Shown piece by piece: positions 6,473-13,368 of a stretch of 21,310 bases of DNA (positions within the stretch are counted from its first letter, which is position 1; every line of letters begins with the position of its first letter). The stretch spans positions 1 to 21,310 of the forward strand of contig JQOA01000213.1 of assembly GCA_000753945.1 (NCBI GenBank), in the 5' to 3' direction. Source of the stretch: Smithella sp. D17 (GTDB taxonomy: Bacteria > Desulfobacterota > Syntrophia > Syntrophales > Smithellaceae). The notes beneath the pieces were generated by a model that ran no database searches, was not told the origin of the DNA, and was given only the letters and a program-made list of their open reading frames with translations. The position numbers were made by a program, and so were the translations under genes.

Positions 6473-8020
6473 CTAACTATTGTTTTGTTTTTTTGAAGTA
6501 TGGTCTTTCCCCAGATAGTAATTGATCCAGGATGAGGTCTGATAAAGATCCCAGTTGCAGGGCGGAACAATATTTTTTTCCAGTTGAGCTTCCTCTCCGT
6601 GTTTTTTCAACCGGGCATAGGCCCGCACGTAGACGCACTGCTTCTTTCCGGGATGGACTTCGCACCATCCCTCGAAGCTTCCGCCGCAGGCGCCGTTGCG
6701 CTGGTTCTTCGGACATTGCGACATCGGGCAGAGATAGGCCACATCGATAAGAGCGCAGTCTCCGCAATCCTTGCAGTCAAAGATAACAACCTTGGTCCAG
6801 TGTTCCAGTTTACGAAAAATGCTCTCTATTTTTGTTCCTGCCACTTTTCCGCTCAGTCCCTTCATGACACCGTAAAATTTCTTCCCCGGGTCGAACATGA
6901 GGTTATGGAAGAATCGCGAAAAGCCATAGGATAATCCAACTGTCGCATCGAGCGGCCGTGACTGTCGCGTCGTCGGCTTATCCAGATTGAGGCCGGTTTT
7001 GGAATCCTGCTCAAAGTAATAAAAACCTCCGGGAATCGGATAATCAAAGTACCGGACCAAATCAGCCCATTGAGAAATGAGCGCTTCACCCTGCGAAATA
7101 ATTTTTTCTACCTGTTCATATTTGATATTGTGACCGCCGATATGAACACCGCTGAAGCCCATCCCCTTCATGATCGCATACATCCTCGCGGCGCGCAGTA
7201 TCCGGGCTCCTTCTCCTTTATCGGACTCATTTCGCTCCCGGTCCAGTTCCGCCAGAAGTTTATCTGTAACGACGGAACCAGGCAGTTCGTTACGGTTCAT
7301 CATTTTTGCCGCACCATACGGAAGAATATAAATGTTCCCGATAAGCGGCAGATTCAAACCATTTTGTTTCATAAAGAGAAAAACTTCATGAAATTTTCGA
7401 ACATCGTATCCCAATTGCGTAACTATGAATTGAGCGCCCGCATCTATTTTCTTTCTCAGTTTGTAATACTGGAGCATCTGTTCTGCTTCGGTTGCCTTAA
7501 AGGGTGAAACGACAGCTCCCGGGAAAAAATCGCTGGATTGATGACTGATGTTACCCTTGATTCCCGGATACGTAAGCCCCTTATTCATATCCGACATCAG
7601 TCGTAGAGTATGGATCGGATCCAAGTCAAAAACCGGCGCAGGTCTTCCACCATAGCCCGACACCGGATAGTCACCGCTCATAACCAGAATATTCCTGACT
7701 CCGGCTCTATCCAGAGCATAAAGCTGACTTTCGATCTGATTGCGATTTCTATCTTTGCAGGTAAAGTGGACGAGTGGTTCGATTCCCAGCTTGACAATTT
7801 CACCACCCATAAAATCTGCGGACATAGCCGGAGTTCCGCCCGGATTATCCGTCAGGGTAAGGGCGCATATTTTTCCGCTTTCAGCGGCCTGTTTAGCCAG
7901 ACTCAGAGTCTTTTCCTGAGCCGATTCTTTTGCGCCTCTTCCCGGCACTAATTCCCAGGTTACCGGAAACACGGACGGATTCAGCAAAGCTTCTTTAAAA
8001 AGATTTTCCCGCATAGACAT
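6473..8020 (-). CDS. MetF fused to cysteine-rich MetV-like domain
   Basis: This protein probably reduces 5,10-methylene-tetrahydrofolate to 5-methyl-tetrahydrofolate, feeding methionine synthesis or the methyl branch of the Wood-Ljungdahl pathway. Residues 1 to about 315 form the MetF TIM barrel, with family stretches such as VTWELVPGRG, ALTLTDNPGG, HFTCKDRNRNQ, NILVMSGDYP and FIVTQLGYD. Residues about 330-515 form the MTHFR C-terminal/MetV-like domain. It carries a dense cysteine set at 416, 419, 422, 431, 436, 445, 453 and 462, able to bind an iron-sulphur cluster or zinc. In acetogens MetV is often a separate subunit beside MetF, so this is the fused form. It is 515 residues versus about 295 for E. 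coli MetF. The electron donor is not revealed, as no partner gene is adjacent. The start is the first ATG; a second one lies two codons downstream. Confidence 0.9.
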   Translation of the reverse strand: MSMRENLFKEALLNPSVFPVTWELVPGRGAKESAQEKTLSLAKQAAESGKICALTLTDNPGGTPAMSADFMGGEIVKLGIEPLVHFTCKDRNRNQIESQLYALDRAGVRNILVMSGDYPVSGYGGRPAPVFDLDPIHTLRLMSDMNKGLTYPGIKGNISHQSSDFFPGAVVSPFKATEAEQMLQYYKLRKKIDAGAQFIVTQLGYDVRKFHEVFLFMKQNGLNLPLIGNIYILPYGAAKMMNRNELPGSVVTDKLLAELDRERNESDKGEGARILRAARMYAIMKGMGFSGVHIGGHNIKYEQVEKIISQGEALISQWADLVRYFDYPIPGGFYYFEQDSKTGLNLDKPTTRQSRPLDATVGLSYGFSRFFHNLMFDPGKKFYGVMKGLSGKVAGTKIESIFRKLEHWTKVVIFDCKDCGDCALIDVAYLCPMSQCPKNQRNGACGGSFEGWCEVHPGKKQCVYVRAYARLKKHGEEAQLEKNIVPPCNWDLYQTSSWINYYLGKDHTSKKQNNS

Positions 8021-8102
8021 TATCAGTTATCCACTTTTTATTTCCTTTGCTCAGAAAATGACACTATCAATAAAGCTTGTCAATATCTTTTCTATCTAAC
8101 AG

Positions 8103-8131
8103 TTGCAGTTCCTCGACAAATTTGCTATTTT
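8103..8131 (+). promoter_or_regulatory. Candidate promoter abutting amidase start
   Basis: TTGCAG (8103-8108) and TATTTT (8126-8131) are spaced 17 bp. The transcript would start at or very near the ATG at 8138. No Shine-Dalgarno is visible before that ATG, so a leaderless mRNA is possible. A different upstream promoter is equally possible. Confidence 0.3.
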
Positions 8132-8137
8132 TCACCT

Positions 8138-9697
8138 ATGATGTATAAAAAAAGTAAACTTATAAAGAAATATACTTATTTCCTGATAATTTTAATCGTA
8201 AGTTTGATTTCCACTAATTGCTATGCCTCTATAGAAATATTGAACGTTCGTCATTGGGCAGCACCGGATCATACACGAATCGTTCTGGATGTGGATGATG
8301 TCCCCGCTTATGAAGTTAAGGAGAGTGAAAATCTTCTCGTTCTGAATTTCAAGGAATCATCAATCCATAAGTCAATACCCGCTAAAATCATCATTAATCA
8401 ACCCGGAATCAAAAAAATAGTTTTTCATCACACTGATGAAGATACGGTTGAAATCGAATTCTTTCTGGATAAGCACCAAAAAGTTGAAGTTTTTAAATTA
8501 AAGAAATTTCAGGATAAGCCTGACCGGGTCGTTGTGGATATTATTTTGGAACAACTGGCCAAAGAAGAAAAAACAACTGATCAGTTGCCAGAAATCAAAA
8601 AGAAAAAAGTAATTGTTATTGATCCCGGACATGGCGGTGAAGATCCCGGTGCGATAGGGAAAAAAAGAACCTATGAGAAGAATATTGTGCTTTCAATTAG
8701 CCGTGAAATCAAAAAAGCAATCAATAAAATTCCCGGTTACCGCGCAGTCATGACTCGTGATGGCGATTATTATGTTTCTTTCAAAAAGCGTCTGCAAAAA
8801 GCCAAAAATCTCGGCGCCAGCCTTTTCATCAGTGTTCACGCGGACGCAGCCAGAAACCGCAGCGCCAAAGGCAGCTCTGTATATTGTCTTTCTACCGGCG
8901 CCGCCAGTAATGAAGCCGCAAAACTGCTGGCCAGAAATGAAAACTTATCGGATATCCTTGGTGGTGTACCCGACAGCGAAGGCAATAATGAATCTAATCA
9001 AATTATAATGAACATGTTTCAAACCAATACAATCAATCTGTCGAAAATTTATGCGGGAATTTTAATGAAATACCTCGATGCGGTTAATTGTTTAAAATAT
9101 AAAAGTGTTCAGGAAGCGCCTTTTCGCGTATTAAAATTACCGGATATTCCGGCGGTATTAGTCGAAACAGCATATATATCCAATCCCGATGAAGAAAATT
9201 TGCTCAAAAAAAGAAGTTTCCAAACAACGCTGGCAGAATCCGTAGCATCCTCAGTAGAAGAATATTTATCAGGCGAGGCCATCGCTCCTAAAAGCGATCA
9301 AGAGTCAAGAACAACTTATTATAAGGTAAAACGCGGTGACACGCTTTTTTCGGTAGCGGTACGTTTTAATACCAAAGTTGCAATCCTTTTAAAGCTTAAC
9401 GACATGAAACTGGAAGACCCGCTTTTTGTAGACCAAAAGATCATTGTGCCTGCGAATAAAGACGAAGATAATGAAAAGATAACTGATAACGTACCGGACA
9501 AAAAGGATAATTCTTCCGACCGGAAAAAGGCTTATAGAATTTATACAGTTAAAAAAGGAGATACGCTATTTTTCTTGGCGAAAGATAATTCGACGACGGT
9601 GCAGGAATTACTCAAAATTAATAATATGAAGAGCACCGATCCGTTGTTATACGGACATAAGATAAAGCTACCTCAAAAAGCAGGAAATATTTTATGA
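8138..9697 (+). CDS. Periplasmic N-acetylmuramoyl-L-alanine amidase (AmiC-like)
   Basis: This enzyme cleaves the bond between N-acetylmuramic acid and the peptide stem of peptidoglycan, typically during cell separation. The 519-residue protein has a signal peptide (about 1-30, cleavage near CYA), an AMIN domain (about 31-135) that targets it in the envelope, and an Amidase_3 catalytic domain (about 156-378). Zinc ligands are H165 (DPGHGG), E180 and H234 (SVHAD), with catalytic E343 in VETAYISNP. Two C-terminal LysM repeats follow (about 394-438 and 466-512), each with the GDTLF core. AMIN plus Amidase_3 is the AmiA/AmiC layout; the C-terminal LysM pair adds peptidoglycan binding. Its stop overlaps the next gene's start in ATGA. 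No Shine-Dalgarno is seen. Confidence 0.95.
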   Translation: MMYKKSKLIKKYTYFLIILIVSLISTNCYASIEILNVRHWAAPDHTRIVLDVDDVPAYEVKESENLLVLNFKESSIHKSIPAKIIINQPGIKKIVFHHTDEDTVEIEFFLDKHQKVEVFKLKKFQDKPDRVVVDIILEQLAKEEKTTDQLPEIKKKKVIVIDPGHGGEDPGAIGKKRTYEKNIVLSISREIKKAINKIPGYRAVMTRDGDYYVSFKKRLQKAKNLGASLFISVHADAARNRSAKGSSVYCLSTGAASNEAAKLLARNENLSDILGGVPDSEGNNESNQIIMNMFQTNTINLSKIYAGILMKYLDAVNCLKYKSVQEAPFRVLKLPDIPAVLVETAYISNPDEENLLKKRSFQTTLAESVASSVEEYLSGEAIAPKSDQESRTTYYKVKRGDTLFSVAVRFNTKVAILLKLNDMKLEDPLFVDQKIIVPANKDEDNEKITDNVPDKKDNSSDRKKAYRIYTVKKGDTLFFLAKDNSTTVQELLKINNMKSTDPLLYGHKIKLPQKAGNIL

Positions 9698-10188
9698 AGT
9701 GTATAAAAAAATTTATAGAATTAAAAGTCTTCATAATAATTCCCTGCCTCTTTCAAACATTAGCTATATCGGCTAATGCTGCCGGCTTCATTTTCAGTTG
9801 GCAGCCCTTTAGGGCGGACATTAATTTAGTACTGGATAATTCAGACAAGGAAATTTTAATTAAAAATATACCTGTTGTTGACATAAACTCTCATATTTCT
9901 GAAGATTTCAGAGATGTGGATATGTTTCCCGCGCCCGCCGATCGGGAAAAAACTTTGCCGCAAAAATCGGAAAAAAAGTTCTTACCGGATGCCATTAAAT
10001 TTACTTTTCACCAGCCAGGCTCGTTTATGCCGGACAGATACGAAAAGTATACTAACAGCGAAGATGAACAATTATCAAAAATTACAAATGCCATGACATC
10101 TTTGATATATGGTGATTCGAAAATTAAATCATTGGAAACAATTGGCAAAATAATTGAACCGCAGGTAAATTTATATTTCGAATTTTAA
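9694..10188 (+). CDS. Secreted protein of unknown function, coupled to amidase
   Basis: I do not recognise this family. The 164-residue product begins with a basic patch and a hydrophobic segment (about 10-29) ending in SANA, a plausible signal peptide with cleavage near residue 29-30. The mature part is about 135 residues, polar and without cysteines. It has no internal repeats and is moderately charged in the middle (PAPADREKTLPQKSEKK). The ATG overlaps the amidase TGA by 4 bp, so the two are translationally coupled. The partner is therefore likely to act with the amidase in the envelope, for example in localisation or control; that is inference from position. Gene status is supported by the signal peptide, the overlap and matching base composition. 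Confidence 0.75.
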   Translation: MKCIKKFIELKVFIIIPCLFQTLAISANAAGFIFSWQPFRADINLVLDNSDKEILIKNIPVVDINSHISEDFRDVDMFPAPADREKTLPQKSEKKFLPDAIKFTFHQPGSFMPDRYEKYTNSEDEQLSKITNAMTSLIYGDSKIKSLETIGKIIEPQVNLYFEF

Positions 10189-10270
10189 AAGTATTTTTGT
10201 TAAATTACAGAAATTCGCATCAATCTGACGTTCCCCGATAAACCCTCTTAATTCTATAATCAGAAACTGC

Positions 10271-10352
10271 ACGGCTGATAGCCGGTAGCCAGCGGTTACC
10301 CCGTTCCGGTAATCGCGAGATGCGTCCGGGAATGACCACGACACATATGTGT
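10271..10352. repeat. Cluster of small hairpins between convergent operons
   Basis: Between the convergent ends of the amidase pair and the CoA-transferase operon, several dyads are packed together. These are GGCT-GAT-AGCC (10273-10283), GGTAGCC-AGC-GGTTACC (10284-10300, one G-T pair), and a perfect 12-bp palindrome ACACATATGTGT (10341-10352) touching the CoA-transferase stop codon. The stretch is clearly more GC-rich than the AT-rich sequence just before it. None of the hairpins has a T-run. It may be a bidirectional 3' structure or one copy of a dispersed intergenic repeat. Confidence 0.4.
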
Positions 10353-11174
10353 TTAATTCCCACGTGCCTGCGCCTGTTTAATCGCGTTGGCCATCCCCAG
10401 TTCGTACATCAGCTTTCTTCCTACTACTTCCGTGGGAGCGAAACGCCGCACGAAATTGATTTCCGCGTCCGTTGGTCTTTCAGTTTCGGTTACGTTATCC
10501 GCCACCTTTAAATTCCAGGGAACATCCTTGCGGACACTATCCACGCTCACTCCGTGGTGAACCTGGGCAAGATACATTTCCTTTGTGTGCTCATGGAAAC
10601 GAAAGATGCCTTTGGTGGTCAGAAGCATTGTGGGGCCGGAACCGGGCGGAAAAAGCCCTGACTTGTCACGGCTGTCGCCGCCTTCAAGATAGCCGGGAGA
10701 AGTGAAGTAATCCAGTTTATTGACAAACTCTCCGCCGCGCATGGTCAGAATGGTGCGTTTGGCATAGGAAAGAAAGTCCGGCGCTCCTCCCGCACCCGGC
10801 AGGCGCGCCTGGGGATTATAATAATCTCCCACAACTGTAGTGTTGATATTGCCGAATTTATCAATCTGCGCCACACCGAGAAAGCAGACATCCACAAAAC
10901 CGCGGTAGGTCATGGTGAAGGCGGAAAACAAATCCGTGGCGTAGGAAAAACCGCGGCAGGCGTTGGCGTCCGCGATATGATTGGGAGGAACCAACGGTTG
11001 AAAATCAATGATGCCGGATTCCATCATCAAGGTAGCCTGCGGCGCGTGCAGGGCCTTGGCCATGGCGCCCGCAGTTGTAGGCAGACCCACTCCCAAAATA
11101 ACATTTTCGCCGTCATGGATTTCCCGCGCGGCGGTTATTATTAACAGTTCGTCGAGTGTGTATTTTTTAGCCAT
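10353..11174 (-). CDS. CoA-transferase subunit B (glutaconate CoA-transferase type)
   Basis: This is the beta subunit of a family I CoA-transferase, which moves CoA between carboxylic acids through an enzyme glutamyl-CoA thioester. The 273-residue protein matches GctB-type subunits. The catalytic glutamate is E52 in the MESGIIDF motif, and the family stretches QIDKFGNINTT, PGAGGAPDF and the GSGP glycine motif are present. It overlaps the A-subunit gene by 8 bp (11167-11174), so the two are coupled and form one enzyme. The true acid substrate cannot be read from sequence. Glutaconate is the family name, but related enzymes act on other acyl-CoAs of fermentation or aromatic and fatty acid breakdown. 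Confidence 0.9.
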   Translation of the reverse strand: MAKKYTLDELLIITAAREIHDGENVILGVGLPTTAGAMAKALHAPQATLMMESGIIDFQPLVPPNHIADANACRGFSYATDLFSAFTMTYRGFVDVCFLGVAQIDKFGNINTTVVGDYYNPQARLPGAGGAPDFLSYAKRTILTMRGGEFVNKLDYFTSPGYLEGGDSRDKSGLFPPGSGPTMLLTTKGIFRFHEHTKEMYLAQVHHGVSVDSVRKDVPWNLKVADNVTETERPTDAEINFVRRFAPTEVVGRKLMYELGMANAIKQAQARGN

Positions 11175-12213
11175 TGAGTAACCCCCTTTCTTCCAGAATC
11201 TTTTCCATTTCTTCCAAAGTTATGCCCATTGTGCGTTCCAGGTCATTGTTATCCCAACAGGAACCGTAGGCACTGCCGTAGTCTGCCGGCGCTGAAAAAT
11301 AAGGTTTGGCCTTTATGGCATCCAGTTTCCCCGATCCGTAGGATGCAATATAGTGATCGATATAAGCCTGCCGGTTCGGACAGCCGTAAACCCATTCGTT
11401 CATCCATGTTTTCAGGCTTTCACCGGCCATATCCATCAGGAAAAACATCGCATACATTGTGCGATCGAGATTGTAATATCCCAAAACTTCCGTGGGGTGC
11501 GCTCCCCACGGCACTTCGACTACCGCGTCCACCCGGTAGGCCGGTATCATGGTCAGATGTGGACTGGATTGAATAATATCGTGTTCGACAATTTCTTCGC
11601 ACGAAACTACTATCTTCTTACTGGCAAGCGCCGCGGCCGCTACACTGCCCAAAGCACCCCAGTACTGGGCGTTGCCAAACTTGTCCGCCCGCTGGACATG
11701 CACAATGCACACATCCGGATTAGCCGCCGGCACAGTCAGTATTTTTTTTCCGGTATATGGACAGTCAATGACTTTATATTTGTTCTCACCCATAAAGGAA
11801 CGCTTTTTAAAAAGATCGGTCACCATAGCTCCTTCCAGCGCCTGCATGAATGAAAAACCGTGCATACCGGCCAGAAGACGGGCGTTGTACTGAAAATTGG
11901 TATAGTCCTCCATTAATAATGTTCCGGCTTTCAGCGCGCGTTCCACGGCCGAACCGCCTTCCTTGCCACCGGCACGATAGACATACGTGGATATAAGCCT
12001 GTCCACACAGCCCCCTGCTACCAGAACCTCCACATCAAAAACACCGGACTGTGAATAGAGAGTCAGACCCTTTTTCTGTTGGCGGATAACCTCAAAAACA
12101 AGTTCGGCACAGGTACCCACCGTGTAGTTGCCAATAACAAGATGATCGCCGTCTTTTACAAAACGGTTGATCGCCTCCTTCGCGCTCATGACTTTATTCT
12201 GCACTTTCGCCAT
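11167..12213 (-). CDS. CoA-transferase subunit A (glutaconate CoA-transferase type)
   Basis: This is the alpha subunit of the same CoA-transferase. The 348-residue protein has the GctA-type layout, with an N-terminal GDHLVIGNYTVGTCAELVFE region, an RAGGKEGGSAVERAL stretch and ANPDVCIVHVQRADKFGNA near the middle. It also has the longer C-terminal part usual for GctA compared with 3-oxoacid transferases. The ATG follows a clear GGAGG. It is the first gene of a two-gene operon driven by a good candidate promoter at 12315-12343. No dehydratase or decarboxylase genes of a glutamate-fermentation cluster flank it, which leaves the pathway open. Confidence 0.9.
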   Translation of the reverse strand: MAKVQNKVMSAKEAINRFVKDGDHLVIGNYTVGTCAELVFEVIRQQKKGLTLYSQSGVFDVEVLVAGGCVDRLISTYVYRAGGKEGGSAVERALKAGTLLMEDYTNFQYNARLLAGMHGFSFMQALEGAMVTDLFKKRSFMGENKYKVIDCPYTGKKILTVPAANPDVCIVHVQRADKFGNAQYWGALGSVAAAALASKKIVVSCEEIVEHDIIQSSPHLTMIPAYRVDAVVEVPWGAHPTEVLGYYNLDRTMYAMFFLMDMAGESLKTWMNEWVYGCPNRQAYIDHYIASYGSGKLDAIKAKPYFSAPADYGSAYGSCWDNNDLERTMGITLEEMEKILEERGLLNG

Positions 12214-12314
12214 TTATACCTCCATAGAGTTTAAGTTTCAGCGGCGTCTTTTACAAAAAATTAGCTTCTGAAGAATACTCATACTCTAAAAGAATATGTT
12301 TCTAATTCTTTGCA

Positions 12315-12343
12315 ATCTTAAGAGAAACATTCATGCATGTCAA
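12315..12343 (-). promoter_or_regulatory. sigma70-type promoter for the CoA-transferase operon
   Basis: On the minus strand a consensus TTGACA (12343-12338) is followed after exactly 17 bp by TAAGAT (12320-12315). The implied mRNA has a 5' leader of about 95 bases before the GGAGG and ATG. This is among the best promoter matches in the window. Confidence 0.6.
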
Positions 12344-12376
12344 CGAATTAATCAAGACGTTTTTCTCCTTTTTATA

Positions 12377-12404
12377 TTGACAACATACAACTGAACATGA
12401 TACT
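12377..12404 (+). promoter_or_regulatory. sigma70-type promoter for glyQS
   Basis: TTGACA (12377-12382) is followed after 16 bp by GATACT (12399-12404). Transcription would start near 12411, giving a leader of about 70 bases. That is too short for a T-box riboswitch of usual size. It is back to back with the CoA-transferase promoter, the two -35 boxes being 33 bp apart. Confidence 0.5.
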
Positions 12405-12479
12405 TTACAGCTTATTCGTTTTAAGATAAATACTGGAAATATTACTGGAATTTTTCGCTTAAAACACAAGGAGAAAATT

Positions 12480-13349
12480 GTGACTTTTCAGGAATTAATT
12501 TTTGCTCTCGAAAAATACTGGCATTCTCAAGGCTGCGTTATTCAACAGCCCTATGATATGGAAGTCGGTGCGGGCACTTTTCATCCTGCAACCTGCCTGC
12601 GCGCACTGGGACCGGAGCCGTGGAACGTGGCCTATGTTCAGCCGTCACGCCGCCCTACGGACGGACGCTACGGCAAAAACCCCAACCGTCTGCAGCACTA
12701 TTATCAGTATCAGGTCATCATGAAGCCTTCTCCGGTCAACATTCAGGAACTTTATCTTGATTCGCTCAAGAGTTTCGGCATTGATCCCCTTGACCATGAC
12801 ATCCGCTTCGTGGAAGACGATTGGGAATCTCCAACGCTGGGCGCCTGGGGATTGGGCTGGGAGGTATGGCTCGACGGCATGGAAATCTCGCAATTTACCT
12901 ATTTCCAGCAGGTCGGCGGTTTCGACTGCAATCCCGTCTGTGCCGAACTGACTTACGGCACCGAACGTATTGCCATGTATATCCAGGGCGTCAACAATGT
13001 CTATGATCTCCAATGGACGGATAAAATCAAATACGGCGATGTGCATCACAAAAGCGAAGTGGAATTTTCCACCTACAATTTTGAAGTTGCCGATATTCCG
13101 ATGCTGCGCAAACTTTTCGATACCTACGAAGAAGAAGCAATGCGCATCGCTGAAAAAAATCTGGCACTGCCCGCTTACGATTACTGCCTGAAATGTTCAC
13201 ACACCTTTAATCTGCTCAACGCCCGTGGCGCCATCAGCGTGGCCGAACGCACCAGTTACATCGGCCGGGTGAGAAATCTGGCACGCATCAGCGCGGAATT
13301 GTATATAAAACAACGTGAAGACCTGGGATACCCACTCTTAAAAAGATAA
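12480..13349 (+). CDS. glyQ: Glycyl-tRNA synthetase alpha subunit
   Basis: This is the catalytic alpha subunit of the bacterial alpha2beta2 glycyl-tRNA synthetase, which charges tRNA-Gly. The 289-residue class II core shows the family hallmarks FQELIFALEKYW at the N-terminus, QQPYDMEVGAGTFHPATCL (22-40), YVQPSRRPTDGRYG (52-65) and ELTYGTERIAMY. Length and content are typical. The start is GTG at 12480 with AAGGAG 6 bases upstream; the family begins exactly here. glyS follows after 19 bp. Confidence 0.97.
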   Translation: MTFQELIFALEKYWHSQGCVIQQPYDMEVGAGTFHPATCLRALGPEPWNVAYVQPSRRPTDGRYGKNPNRLQHYYQYQVIMKPSPVNIQELYLDSLKSFGIDPLDHDIRFVEDDWESPTLGAWGLGWEVWLDGMEISQFTYFQQVGGFDCNPVCAELTYGTERIAMYIQGVNNVYDLQWTDKIKYGDVHHKSEVEFSTYNFEVADIPMLRKLFDTYEEEAMRIAEKNLALPAYDYCLKCSHTFNLLNARGAISVAERTSYIGRVRNLARISAELYIKQREDLGYPLLKR

Positions 13350-13368
13350 TAGAATATCTGGAGCTAAA

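Noticed and set aside
7070..7507. Plus-strand open frame antisense to the MetF fusion gene
   Set aside because: It is inside a well-conserved gene and its peptide has no recognisable features.
10189..10310. Minus-strand reading frame through the intergenic region before 10352
   Set aside because: A frame stays open for about 120 bp, but it has no start with a ribosome site, is convergent into the upstream gene and gives no familiar peptide.
12405..12479. T-box riboswitch ahead of glyQS
   Set aside because: The leader from the candidate promoter is about 70 bases, with no specifier hairpin or terminator/antiterminator pair.
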